Shown here piece after piece: positions 1-8,155 of a stretch of DNA of 43,324 nucleotides. The notes under the pieces were generated by a model. It searched no databases. It was not told where the DNA came from and saw only the letters and a list, made by a program, of their open reading frames with translations. The translations under genes were made by a program, and so were the position numbers. Origin of the DNA: CAIUPE01 sp037131735 (GTDB lineage Bacteria > Pseudomonadota > Alphaproteobacteria > Rhizobiales > Beijerinckiaceae); assembly GCA_037131735.1 (NCBI GenBank), contig JBAXQM010000023.1:1-43324 (forward strand), written 5' to 3'. How positions within the stretch are numbered: position 1 is the stretch's first letter; the number at the start of each line of letters is the position of its first letter.

Positions 1-2
1 AA

Positions 3-1082
3 AGATTTTCTGATGCCGCAGAAGAAGCCTATGAGACAGCACGTATAGCCACACGCGAGCGCTCACTCCTCACGGGAATTGCGATCACGCTCGTCTTTTC
101 AAGCGTTGTCGGCATTCTCTGGTATGGCGCGCAAGATGTTTTAGCAGGCCGTCTCTCTCCCGGAACACTTTCGCAATTTGTGTTATTCGCGGTTTTCGCC
201 GCCGGGGGCCTTGGTGAACTCTCGCAAGTCTGGGGCGAGATCAGCGCTGCGGCCGGTGCAGCAGGCCGCCTCGCTGAATTGCTTGCGATCAAGCCTGCGA
301 TAAGTGCGCCTGAACATCCGCAAGCATTGCCCGAACCGCCTTTAGGAACCGTATCATTCCAGAAGATCAGCTTTGCTTATCCCACACGCAAAGATGAGAC
401 CGTTCTTGCGGATGTAAGCTTTGATGTGAAGAAGGGCGAGCGCGTTGCGATTGTCGGCCCCTCGGGCGCGGGCAAGAGCACGGTGATGCAATTACTCTTA
501 CGCTTCTATGATCCGACATCGGGCACAATTCTCGTCGATGGTGTTCCTATTCAAAATACTGAACCACGCAGTTTGCGTCGCCGCATTGCTTTCGTGCCGC
601 AAGACAGCGTGGTGTTTGGCGCCACAATTGCCGAAAATATTCGCTATGGTTCACCCGAGGCAACCGGTGCCGAACTTCATGCGGCAGCGGAACAAGCAAT
701 TGTCGATGCCTTTGTGCGGCAATGGCCGGAAGCCTATGATACGCGTATCGGTGAACGCGGTATTACGTTGTCGGGCGGTCAACGCCAGCGCATTGCGATT
801 GCGCGCGCGATCCTAAAAGACGCGCCCATTCTGTTGCTTGATGAAGCAACATCCGCACTTGATGCGGAAAGCGAAACACTCGTGCAAGCCGCGCTCGACC
901 GTTTAATGGAAGGGCGCACAACGATTGTGATCGCGCATCGTCTTTCGACCATCGTCAAAGCTGACCGCATTCTTGTAATGGATCAGGGACGCATTGTTGA
1001 AGAAGGCGACCACGCTACACTTGTGGCCAAAGGCGGTCTCTATGCCCGTCTCGCCGCGTTACAATTTGAAGCGAGCGTGTGA
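3..1082 (+). CDS. ABC exporter, C-terminal half (5' truncated by window edge)
   Basis: This frame is open from base 3 with no start in view, so the N-terminal membrane part lies outside the window. The visible part begins with the end of an ABC-exporter membrane domain (hydrophobic helices around bases 70-220). A full nucleotide-binding domain follows: Walker A GPSGAGKST (about 454-480), signature LSGGQRQR (about 769-792), Walker B ILLLDEATSALD (about 826-861) and an H-loop in VIAHRLST. The layout of a membrane domain fused to the ATPase is that of MsbA/ABCB-type half-transporters, which flip or export lipids and hydrophobic compounds across the inner membrane as homodimers. The substrate cannot be read from the sequence. 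It converges on the OmpA-like gene, six bases away. Family identity is secure; the role is not. Confidence 0.9.
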   Translation, partial: RFSDAAEEAYETARIATRERSLLTGIAITLVFSSVVGILWYGAQDVLAGRLSPGTLSQFVLFAVFAAGGLGELSQVWGEISAAAGAAGRLAELLAIKPAISAPEHPQALPEPPLGTVSFQKISFAYPTRKDETVLADVSFDVKKGERVAIVGPSGAGKSTVMQLLLRFYDPTSGTILVDGVPIQNTEPRSLRRRIAFVPQDSVVFGATIAENIRYGSPEATGAELHAAAEQAIVDAFVRQWPEAYDTRIGERGITLSGGQRQRIAIARAILKDAPILLLDEATSALDAESETLVQAALDRLMEGRTTIVIAHRLSTIVKADRILVMDQGRIVEEGDHATLVAKGGLYARLAALQFEASV

Positions 1083-1088
1083 GCGCCC

Positions 1089-2120
1089 TCACCGATCCGT
1101 GAGTTTCAACTCGATACGGCGATTGCGTTTCAACGCCTCTTCGCTCTCGCCCAATTCAATCGGTTGGAATTCGCCAAAGCCAGCAGCCATTAGTCGGGTC
1201 GGCTGAACGCCTTTCGAGACGAGATATTGCACGACGGAAATGGCGCGCGCGGCGGACAATTCCCAATTCGACTTGAATTGCCCCGCACCTGTCACCGGCT
1301 TTTTGTCGGTGTGACCATCGACACGCAAAATCCACGGAATGTCGGGCGGAATTTGGCCATCAAGCTCAATCAATGCCGAGGCGAGTTTATCAAGTTCAGT
1401 GCGGCCCGCATTGCTTACGGCTGCAGAGCCCACATCGAAAAACACTTCCGACTGGAAGACGAAGCGATCACCCACAACGCGCACATCGGAGCGGTTTGAA
1501 AGAATTTGCCGCAAGCGCCCGAAAAACTCGGAGCGATAGCGCGCGAGCTCCTGCACCTTTTGCGCAAGCGCAACATTCAACCTTTGCCCAAGATCGGCAA
1601 TTTTCGCTTGGCTTTCGCGATCACGTGATTCAGAGGCGTTCAAGGCATCTTCGAGTGCCGCCAATTGACGTCTTAACGCATTGATCTGCTGATTAAGCGC
1701 TTCGACTTGCGCCAAAGCGCGCGCTGAAATTTGCCGTTGTGCATCAAGATCACGATTAAGCGAAGCCATCTGCCCGCTCGCATCCGGCGCAGGCACAACA
1801 CCCCCAGAACTGGCTATCACACCTTCGAGCCTTTTACGTTCACTCTCTGACGCGTTAAGCGTATCACCAAGCAGAGCAAGATTCTCTTCGAGATTTTTAC
1901 GATTGACGCGCTCAAGCGCGAGAAGATCTGTGAGCTCGGAAATCTGCCGCGTTAGCTTTTGCAACGCGGTGTCTTTGTCCGTCACCTGTTGGCTTAAGAA
2001 AAACTGCGCGACCATGAACACAGTGAGCAAGAAGACAATCGCCAGCACCAACGTCGAGAGCGCATCGACGAAGCCGGGCCAGTAATCAATGCCTCTTTCG
2101 CGGCGGCCGAAACGGGCCAT
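1089..2120 (-). CDS. MotB/OmpA-like peptidoglycan-binding protein with N-terminal membrane anchor
   Basis: The protein has one N-terminal membrane helix (about residues 17-42), a long coiled coil (about 50-190) and a C-terminal OmpA domain with the peptidoglycan-binding pattern VDGHTDK, NWELSAARA and NRRIELKL. This is the architecture of MotB/TolR-type partners of proton channels. It follows the MotA/TolQ-like gene directly: that gene's TAA is followed by GTG and then ATG. I place the start at the ATG (2118-2120); the GTG three bases upstream is an alternative. The pair probably forms an ion-driven inner-membrane complex touching the cell wall, as at the same chromosomal position in many Rhizobiales, but its function is not established here. 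No flagellar genes are nearby, so it is unlikely to be a flagellar stator. Confidence 0.85.
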   Translation of the reverse strand: MARFGRRERGIDYWPGFVDALSTLVLAIVFLLTVFMVAQFFLSQQVTDKDTALQKLTRQISELTDLLALERVNRKNLEENLALLGDTLNASESERKRLEGVIASSGGVVPAPDASGQMASLNRDLDAQRQISARALAQVEALNQQINALRRQLAALEDALNASESRDRESQAKIADLGQRLNVALAQKVQELARYRSEFFGRLRQILSNRSDVRVVGDRFVFQSEVFFDVGSAAVSNAGRTELDKLASALIELDGQIPPDIPWILRVDGHTDKKPVTGAGQFKSNWELSAARAISVVQYLVSKGVQPTRLMAAGFGEFQPIELGESEEALKRNRRIELKLTDR

Positions 2121-2123
2121 CAC

Positions 2124-3071
2124 TTAGCCCTTTCCGTCAATCGCTTTATGGAGCGCTGACAATACGGCTTTGATCTCTGCTTCACGCGCGGCCTGCGCTT
2201 CAACCCAGTCGCGGATCAATTGCTGCTCAGCACGCATATTAGTGACAAGAGATTGAATGCCGGAGGCAAGATTTTCGATGGCTGCTACATTCGCAGCCGC
2301 GAGACTTGGTTCAGGCAACCCGGCTGCTGACACGCCATTTGTTTCGCCCGACACAGCTTCAGGCCCAGCAATCGACGCCAGGAAATTTTCAAGCTGCTCA
2401 TAAAATTGGTTTTGTGCTTGGCCCGCTTGTAAATCAAGAAAGCCCACAACAAGCGAACCGGCGAGACCAAACAGCGAGGACGAAAACGAAATGCCCATAC
2501 CGCCCAATGGCGCGGCCAAGCCCGCTTTCAACTCTTCAAACATCAACGCCGCATCAGAACCCGTTTTCATGGATTGAATAACTTTGCCCACAGAGCCCAC
2601 TGTATCAAGAAGACCCCAGAACGTGCCGAGCAATCCGAGAAAAACCAAGAGACCCGTTAAATAGCGTCCGGTGTCGCGCGTCTCATCAAGACGCATTCCA
2701 ATTGAATCAAGGATCGCGCGCAAGGACAAAGGTGAAAGCGCCTCGCGTTTTGAACGGCCCGCAAGCAAGCGCGCCATAGGCAAAAGCAAAACCGGTTCGC
2801 GCTCAATCACGATACCGCTGTCACTTTCCAGAAACGCATTTGCCCATTCAATCTCGCGATAAAGACGCGTGACAGAGCGAACGGCCAGCACCAATCCCAC
2901 GATAAGCACGCCAAAGATCAAAGCGTTGAGCGATGGATTGGCGTTAAAAGCCTGAATGATCTGCCGATATAAAATAAAGGCGATAAAGGCACCGAGCACC
3001 AAGAACACCGCCATGCGCACAAGATAGGCCGTAGGCTTTGTTAAGGGCATTGTATCCTTCGAACGAAACAT
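2124..3071 (-). CDS. MotA/TolQ/ExbB-type proton channel family protein
   Basis: This 315-residue protein has four predicted membrane segments (about residues 15-35, 48-66, 137-158 and 190-212), the last two being glycine-rich like TM3 and TM4 of MotA/TolQ/ExbB. A soluble C-terminal tail contains a short helical stretch. It starts at ATG after a strong GGGAGG ribosome site and abuts the OmpA-like gene, so the two are almost certainly translated together as an ion-channel and wall-anchor pair. Known members of this superfamily couple proton or sodium flow to mechanical work across the periplasm. The specific work done by this pair is unknown; a flagellar or TonB role is not supported by neighbours. 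Confidence 0.85.
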   Translation of the reverse strand: MFRSKDTMPLTKPTAYLVRMAVFLVLGAFIAFILYRQIIQAFNANPSLNALIFGVLIVGLVLAVRSVTRLYREIEWANAFLESDSGIVIEREPVLLLPMARLLAGRSKREALSPLSLRAILDSIGMRLDETRDTGRYLTGLLVFLGLLGTFWGLLDTVGSVGKVIQSMKTGSDAALMFEELKAGLAAPLGGMGISFSSSLFGLAGSLVVGFLDLQAGQAQNQFYEQLENFLASIAGPEAVSGETNGVSAAGLPEPSLAAANVAAIENLASGIQSLVTNMRAEQQLIRDWVEAQAAREAEIKAVLSALHKAIDGKG

Positions 3072-3153
3072 GCGTCCTCCCTCAGTCAGCGCTCATGTTC
3101 GCCGCTTCGCGGCAAAGGTTCAAGGTCTTGACAGATGAAAATATGACCCCCTG

Positions 3154-3945
3154 TTAACGGGTCGTGGCGAGTGTCGCGGTCAGACTCTTATGAAGGGCCG
3201 CGTTGCCGGCTATCAGTGAAACGCTGTCCGGCGTGAAATCGGCACCGGAATACTCCGTCACGAAGCCGCCCGCTTCGCGCACAAGCACAACACCCGCAGA
3301 AACATCCCAACTGTTCAAGCCGCCTTCCCAAAAACCTTCAAAACGACCCGCAGCCACATAAGCAAGATCAAGCGCGGCCGAACCAAATCTGCGGAAGCTT
3401 GATGTCTTTTCCATGACCGCAGACACTTCTTTGAAGAATTGCGGAAAGCCCGTGCGGTTGGTGGGCGATACACCCGTCGCCATCAAGGCTTCGGCCATGT
3501 CAGTACGGCCCGAAACGCGCAAACGACGATTGTTCAGAAATGCGCCTTTACCTTTTTCAGCAATAAAGAGCTCATCTTTGATGGGATCATAAACAACGCC
3601 GGCGACATAAGCGCCCTCACGTTCAAGTCCAAGTGAAATGGCGAAATGCGGAACGCCATGCAGGAAATTCAAAGTGCCGTCGAGCGGATCAATATGCCAA
3701 CGATGCGATGCATCTTTGCCAATAACGATTCCGCTTTCTTCCATCACAAAGCCGAAATCCGGACGCGCTTTCAACAACGCTTCATGCAGAATTTTTTCCG
3801 ACTTGTGATCCGCCGCGGTAACAAAATCATGTGCGCCTTTGCGCGAGACTTGTAGATTTTCAACTTCGCCAAAATCGCGCCGCAAACTTCTTGCGGCTTT
3901 CATCACAGAATCAACCATCACGGTCATAAGCGGAGAACGGATCAC
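3154..3945 (-). CDS. Inositol monophosphatase family protein (SuhB/CysQ superfamily)
   Basis: The 263-residue protein carries the metal-binding signatures of the family: MEES (first motif), WHIDPLDGTLNF (second) and WDVSAGVVLVREAGG (third), in the usual order and spacing. Members are Mg2+/Li+-sensitive phosphatases acting on inositol phosphate, fructose bisphosphate, histidinol phosphate or phosphoadenosine phosphate, so the substrate is not decided by sequence. The GTG start at 3945 is chosen because an AAAGGG ribosome site sits about eight bases upstream; in-frame ATG codons at 3927 and 3918 lack one. It lies between the ThiE-like gene and the MotA/OmpA pair, a conserved Rhizobiales neighbourhood. 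Confidence 0.9.
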   Translation of the reverse strand: MIRSPLMTVMVDSVMKAARSLRRDFGEVENLQVSRKGAHDFVTAADHKSEKILHEALLKARPDFGFVMEESGIVIGKDASHRWHIDPLDGTLNFLHGVPHFAISLGLEREGAYVAGVVYDPIKDELFIAEKGKGAFLNNRRLRVSGRTDMAEALMATGVSPTNRTGFPQFFKEVSAVMEKTSSFRRFGSAALDLAYVAAGRFEGFWEGGLNSWDVSAGVVLVREAGGFVTEYSGADFTPDSVSLIAGNAALHKSLTATLATTR

Positions 3946-4081
3946 GGCGGCACCCTTTCAAACAGCGGCGGGACCAAACCGGGCCAAAAAATACAGCCAA
4001 AGCGTCATCCCACAAGGGACATGCTAGACCATGCCGCAGGGTTGCGGGTCAAGAGTCCTTAACCAAGATCATAAGACAGCG

Positions 4082-4720
4082 TTAACGCTCGGGTCGTTGC
4101 GCGGCGCGGATCTCTGCAGACAGGTTTTTCAGCGCGGCAAGCTTGTCCTCAGCTGTCGCGAGGATGGAGGGAGAAAAAGCGACAAATTCGGCGCCGGTTT
4201 CAGCGAGCGGCACCGCCATTTCGCAATCACTTGCAAAGGCCACACAGGGCGTCTGAAAGAGCTCCGCCCACCAGTCCGCACGTTCGATAACGGCTGAAGC
4301 AACGGGTATAGAGCCATCGGCGCGCGGCTCGCCAAACATCACATAGTCAGCGCCCGCTTCTGCCGCCTCCATCGCATCATGGCGGGCTTTCAAGCCCGCT
4401 ACACCGACGATGCGTTCAAGCGGCTTGAGAACCGATAAAGCCTCGGAGAGGCGCGTGAGATTTGAAAGATGAACGCCATCCGCGCCAGTGCGCGCGACGA
4501 GTTCGAACGCATCAACGAGCAACAAAGCGGCGTTGTGTTTTTGCACAACTGCCGCGACCGATTTTGCATGATTGATGCGCGCACGATCATCATCACCCAT
4601 AACAGGAAGAATAACCGCATCGAACTTCACCGCTTCAACAAGCGGCGCTAGTTGCGCGCAAAGTTGCGCCGTATCACTCTCGGCAGGCGCAAAAAGAATG
4701 AGGCGCGCGGCGTCTGTCAT
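4082..4720 (-). CDS. ThiE-like (thiamine phosphate synthase family) protein, divergent
   Basis: The 212-residue protein has the ThiE/TenI TIM-barrel pattern: GADGVHLSN in the middle and an AGADYVMFG strand near residue 130. Thiamine phosphate synthase joins hydroxymethylpyrimidine diphosphate with thiazole phosphate. Two catalytic signatures are altered: the usual VNDR is replaced by VDAF, and the GPxFPTxTK loop by GEPRADGS, so canonical activity is doubtful. It sits 27 bases downstream of fba in the same direction, an arrangement common in Rhizobiales, where it is usually annotated as thiamine phosphate synthase. It may be a paralog with a different substrate. The fold is fairly sure, the function weak. 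Confidence 0.7.
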   Translation of the reverse strand: MTDAARLILFAPAESDTAQLCAQLAPLVEAVKFDAVILPVMGDDDRARINHAKSVAAVVQKHNAALLLVDAFELVARTGADGVHLSNLTRLSEALSVLKPLERIVGVAGLKARHDAMEAAEAGADYVMFGEPRADGSIPVASAVIERADWWAELFQTPCVAFASDCEMAVPLAETGAEFVAFSPSILATAEDKLAALKNLSAEIRAAQRPER

Positions 4721-4747
4721 GATTACATTACCCGCGCGCTATTCGTC

Positions 4748-5815
4748 TCAGCCGAATGCCGGATCAAGTTTGCCCGCCGCATAGAGCTTCGCCATTTCAG
4801 CGAGCGTATGAACGCGACCGATCTTAGAGGCTTTGCCTGCCGTGCCGAACTCTTCAAAACGCTGCTTGCAGAGCTTGGTCATCGCATCCATGGCGGGCTT
4901 CAGATATTTGCGCGGATCAAACTCACCTGGATTTTCAGCAAGCACTTTGCGCACCTGACCCGTCATCGCCATACGGCTGTCGGTATCGATATTGACCTTA
5001 CGCACACCGTTCTTGATGCCGCGCTGGATTTCTTCCACCGGAACGCCCCATGTCTGCGGCATTTTTCCGCCATAGGCGTTGATGATGTCTTGCAAATCCT
5101 GCGGCACAGAAGACGAGCCATGCATCACAAGATGCGTGTTCGGCAACAGACGATGAATTTCTTCGATCACATGCATGGCGAGAATGGCACCATCGGGCTT
5201 GCGTGTGAATTTATACGCGCCATGCGATGTGCCCATCGCAATCGCGAGCGCATCAACCTTGGTGGCGCGCACGAATTCAACCGCTTCTTTCGGGTTGGTG
5301 AGCAATTGATCATGGCTCAATTTGCCCTCAAAACCGTGGCCATCTTCCTTCTCGCCTTCGCCTGTTTCAAGCGAACCGAGAACACCCAACTCGCCTTCAA
5401 CCGAAATGCCGCCGAGATGCGCCATATCGGTGACGCGCTTGGTAATGCCGACATTATACTCCCAGTCACCCGGTGACTTGCCGTCTTCCTTCAACGAGCC
5501 GTCCATCATCACCGAGGTGAAGCCCGCCTGAATGGCGGTCATGCAGGTTGCGGCATTGTTGCCGTGATCAAGATGCACGCAGATCGGAATATGCGGAAAA
5601 ATTTCGGTCAACGCGTCCATCATATGCTTTAACATAATGTCATTGGCGTAGGAGCGCGCGCCACGCGAGGCTTGCAGGATGACCGGTGAATCGGTGGAAT
5701 CCGCTGCGGCGAGAATGGCGTTCGCCTGTTCCATATTGTTGATGTTGAAAGCCGGCACGCCATAGCCATGTTCAGCGGCGTGATCGAGCAATTGTCTCAT
5801 TGTTATGCGTGCCAT
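4748..5815 (-). CDS. fba: Class II fructose-1,6-bisphosphate aldolase
   Basis: This zinc-dependent aldolase interconverts fructose 1,6-bisphosphate with dihydroxyacetone phosphate and glyceraldehyde 3-phosphate in the cytoplasm. The 355-residue length and motifs match the Calvin-type (CbbA-like) class II subgroup: HLDHGNN (zinc ligands, residues 81-87), MDGS (104-107), the SVEGELG strand and HGSSSVP. The start is ATG after a GGGGA site. It is the fourth gene of the tkt-gap-pgk-fba run on the minus strand, 55 bases after pgk. In a betaine- and acetate-using organism this set would serve gluconeogenesis and the pentose phosphate pathway as well as glycolysis; no RuBisCO or phosphoribulokinase is in the window. 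Confidence 0.97.
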   Translation of the reverse strand: MARITMRQLLDHAAEHGYGVPAFNINNMEQANAILAAADSTDSPVILQASRGARSYANDIMLKHMMDALTEIFPHIPICVHLDHGNNAATCMTAIQAGFTSVMMDGSLKEDGKSPGDWEYNVGITKRVTDMAHLGGISVEGELGVLGSLETGEGEKEDGHGFEGKLSHDQLLTNPKEAVEFVRATKVDALAIAMGTSHGAYKFTRKPDGAILAMHVIEEIHRLLPNTHLVMHGSSSVPQDLQDIINAYGGKMPQTWGVPVEEIQRGIKNGVRKVNIDTDSRMAMTGQVRKVLAENPGEFDPRKYLKPAMDAMTKLCKQRFEEFGTAGKASKIGRVHTLAEMAKLYAAGKLDPAFG

Positions 5816-5870
5816 GATCCCCTAATCCCCTTTTTGTCTCTTTAAACGATCATTACTGATTGATTGAATT

Positions 5871-7061
5871 TCAGCGCCTCAACGCATCGACGCCCGGCAA
5901 GGGCTTGCCTTCAAGCCATTCGAGAAAGGCGCCGCCTGCTGTAGAGACATAAGTGAACGCCTCGGCTGCACCCGCATGATTGAGCGCTGAAACCGTATCA
6001 CCACCACCAGCGACTGAAAGAAGTTTGCCCGCTTTGGTAAGACGCGCGGCTTCGCGCGCTACTTCATTCGTGCCCGTGTCAAACGGCACCAATTCGAACG
6101 CACCGAAGGGACCATTCCAGACAAGCGTTTTGGCTTGGGCGAGTTTTTCAGACACATGCTTGATGGATTGCGGGCCGATATCAAGGATCATGTCATCCGC
6201 GCCGACTGCATCAACCGACACAACTTTGTTTGCGGCATGCGCTTTGAACTCGGACGCGACGGTCGCATCGACCGGCAACACGATTTCGCAACCGGAGGCT
6301 TTCGCCGTGTTGAGCACATCGCGTGCGGTGCCGAGCAAATCCTTCTCGCACAGAGATTTACCAACCGCTTTGCCCTGTGCTGCCAAAAACGTATTGGCCA
6401 TGCCGCCGCCAATGACAAGAATATCGACCTTCTTTACAAGATTGCCGAGCAGCTCAAGTTTTGAAGACACTTTCGCGCCGCCGACCACCGCGAGCACCGG
6501 ACGCTCCGGCTGTTCGAGCGCTTTGGCAAGCGCTTCGATTTCCGCCTGCATCGTGCGGCCAGCATAAGCGGGCAACACTTTTGCGAGCCCTTCGGTTGAG
6601 GCATGCGCGCGGTGCGCGGCCGAGAAAGCATCATTCACATAGAGATCGCCATTCGCGGCGAGCGCTTTAACAAAATCGGAATCGTTTTTTTCTTCCGCTT
6701 TATGAAAGCGCGTATTCTCGAGGCAAACAATATCGCCATTCTTCATGCCATCGACTGCGTGCTTTGCCGCGTCGCCAATGCAATCCTCACCAAAGCCCAC
6801 GGGACGTCCGAGGCGCTTTGCGAGTTCTGCTGCAACAGGCTTTAGCGATTCTTTCGGATCAACGCCTTTCGGGCGACCGAAATGCGCAAGCAAAATGACT
6901 TTGCCGCCTTTGTCCGCAATCTCGCGGATGGTGGGCAAAATACGATCGATGCGGGTGGTGTCGGTGACACGACCCTCCTCCATCGGCACATTGAGATCGA
7001 CACGGACAAGCACGCGCTTGCCTGAGACGGATGCATCATCGAGCGTGCGGAAGAGGGTCAT
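5871..7061 (-). CDS. pgk: Phosphoglycerate kinase
   Basis: This cytoplasmic enzyme moves the acyl phosphate of 1,3-bisphosphoglycerate to ADP, reversibly. At 396 residues it has the normal length. Family motifs are intact: VRVDLNVPMEEG near the N-terminus, HFGRPKG, ENTRFHKAEEKND, GGAKVSSKLELL, WNGPFGAFE and GGGDTVSAL at the nucleotide site. The start is ATG preceded by GAGGA. It lies 13 bases after gap and 55 bases before fba, so all three should be co-transcribed. Nothing odd was seen. Confidence 0.98.
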   Translation of the reverse strand: MTLFRTLDDASVSGKRVLVRVDLNVPMEEGRVTDTTRIDRILPTIREIADKGGKVILLAHFGRPKGVDPKESLKPVAAELAKRLGRPVGFGEDCIGDAAKHAVDGMKNGDIVCLENTRFHKAEEKNDSDFVKALAANGDLYVNDAFSAAHRAHASTEGLAKVLPAYAGRTMQAEIEALAKALEQPERPVLAVVGGAKVSSKLELLGNLVKKVDILVIGGGMANTFLAAQGKAVGKSLCEKDLLGTARDVLNTAKASGCEIVLPVDATVASEFKAHAANKVVSVDAVGADDMILDIGPQSIKHVSEKLAQAKTLVWNGPFGAFELVPFDTGTNEVAREAARLTKAGKLLSVAGGGDTVSALNHAGAAEAFTYVSTAGGAFLEWLEGKPLPGVDALRR

Positions 7062-7074
7062 AGTTTTTTCGTCC

Positions 7075-8082
7075 TCAGATCAACTTGCCCATCGCCACCG
7101 CCGTATCCGACATGCGGTTCGAGAAGCCCCATTCATTGTCATACCAGGTGAGGATCGAGCAGAGCGTGCCATCCATGACCTTGGTCTGATCCATGTGGAA
7201 GATCGAGGAATGCGGATCGTGATTGAAATCGATCGAGACATTCGGCGCGTTTGTGTAACCGAGAATGCCCTTCATCGGACCATCAGCTGCCGCCTTAATC
7301 GCGGCATTGATTTCGTCCTTTGTCGTTGACCGCTTGGCGATGAATTTCAAATCGACAACCGACACATTTGGTGTCGGCACGCGCATGGCGAAGCCGTCGA
7401 GCTTGCCATTGAGTTCAGGAAGAACAAGACCTACGGCCTTTGCCGCACCGGTTGAAGTCGGGATCATCGAGAGCGCTGCTGCGCGCGCGCGATACAAATC
7501 CTTGTGCATCGTATCAAGCGTCGGCTGGTCACCCGTGTAGGAATGAATGGTTGTCATCATGCCTTTTTCAATGCCGATGACATCATTCAAAACCTTCGCC
7601 ACCGGTGAGAGGCAATTCGTTGTGCATGATGCATTTGAAACGACAAGATGATCTTTCGTGAGCTTCTGATGATTGACGCCAAACACGACCGTGAGATCAG
7701 CGCCATCGGCGGGAGCAGAGACGAGCACGCGCTTGGCGCCCGCTGTCAAATGCGCCGAGGCCTTGTCTTTCGCCGTGAAGATGCCTGTGCATTCGAGCGC
7801 GATATCTACGCCCAAATCCTTATGCGGCAATTGCGCGGGATCACGCACCGCTGTCACCTTGATCGGGCCACGACCAACATTGATCGTGTCGCCGTCAACT
7901 GTCACCGTGCCCGGAAATTTGCCATGCACTGAGTCATAACGCATCAAATGAGCATTGGTCTCGACCGGACCCAAATCATTGATGGCGACAACTTCAATAT
8001 CGGTACGGCCTGACTCGATAATCGCACGCAACACATTGCGGCCGATACGGCCAAACCCATTAATGGCAACACGAACGGTCAT
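7075..8082 (-). CDS. gap: Type I glyceraldehyde-3-phosphate dehydrogenase
   Basis: The enzyme oxidises glyceraldehyde 3-phosphate to 1,3-bisphosphoglycerate with NAD. The 335-residue protein has the Rossmann motif NGFGRIGR (8-15), an aspartate at position 36 in AINDLG that favours NAD over NADP, and the active-site SNASCTTNCLSP with catalytic Cys153. The start is ATG after GAGGAG. It follows tkt by 73 bases, a gap that contains a perfect 9-bp stem-loop, and precedes pgk by 13 bases. One gap gene in this setting usually serves both glycolysis and gluconeogenesis. Confidence 0.98.
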   Translation of the reverse strand: MTVRVAINGFGRIGRNVLRAIIESGRTDIEVVAINDLGPVETNAHLMRYDSVHGKFPGTVTVDGDTINVGRGPIKVTAVRDPAQLPHKDLGVDIALECTGIFTAKDKASAHLTAGAKRVLVSAPADGADLTVVFGVNHQKLTKDHLVVSNASCTTNCLSPVAKVLNDVIGIEKGMMTTIHSYTGDQPTLDTMHKDLYRARAAALSMIPTSTGAAKAVGLVLPELNGKLDGFAMRVPTPNVSVVDLKFIAKRSTTKDEINAAIKAAADGPMKGILGYTNAPNVSIDFNHDPHSSIFHMDQTKVMDGTLCSILTWYDNEWGFSNRMSDTAVAMGKLI

Positions 8083-8112
8083 GTAAGTCTCCTCATATCA
8101 TAAAAGCGGATA

Positions 8113-8135
8113 AGGCCTCTTGACTGAAGAGGCCT
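8113..8135 (-). other. Perfect 9-bp stem-loop between tkt and gap
   Basis: The arms AGGCCTCTT (8113-8121) and AAGAGGCCT (8127-8135) are exact inverted repeats around a five-base loop. There is no clear T-run on either side, so a simple terminator is unlikely. It may be an mRNA processing or stability hairpin separating tkt from the gap-pgk-fba part of the message. Confidence 0.6.
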
Positions 8136-8155
8136 GTCATTTCATACAACGCTGA

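Noticed and set aside
1089..3071. Zorya-type defence proteins ZorA/ZorB.
   Set aside because: The pair has a MotAB-like architecture but lacks ZorC/D/E neighbours and sits in a conserved housekeeping locus.
4652..5476. Long open frame on the plus strand opposite fba and thiE.
   Set aside because: It is antisense to two well-recognised genes and its product shows no family features.
8113..8135. Intrinsic terminator between tkt and gap.
   Set aside because: The stem is perfect but there is no T-run on the transcript, and gap has no separate obvious promoter.
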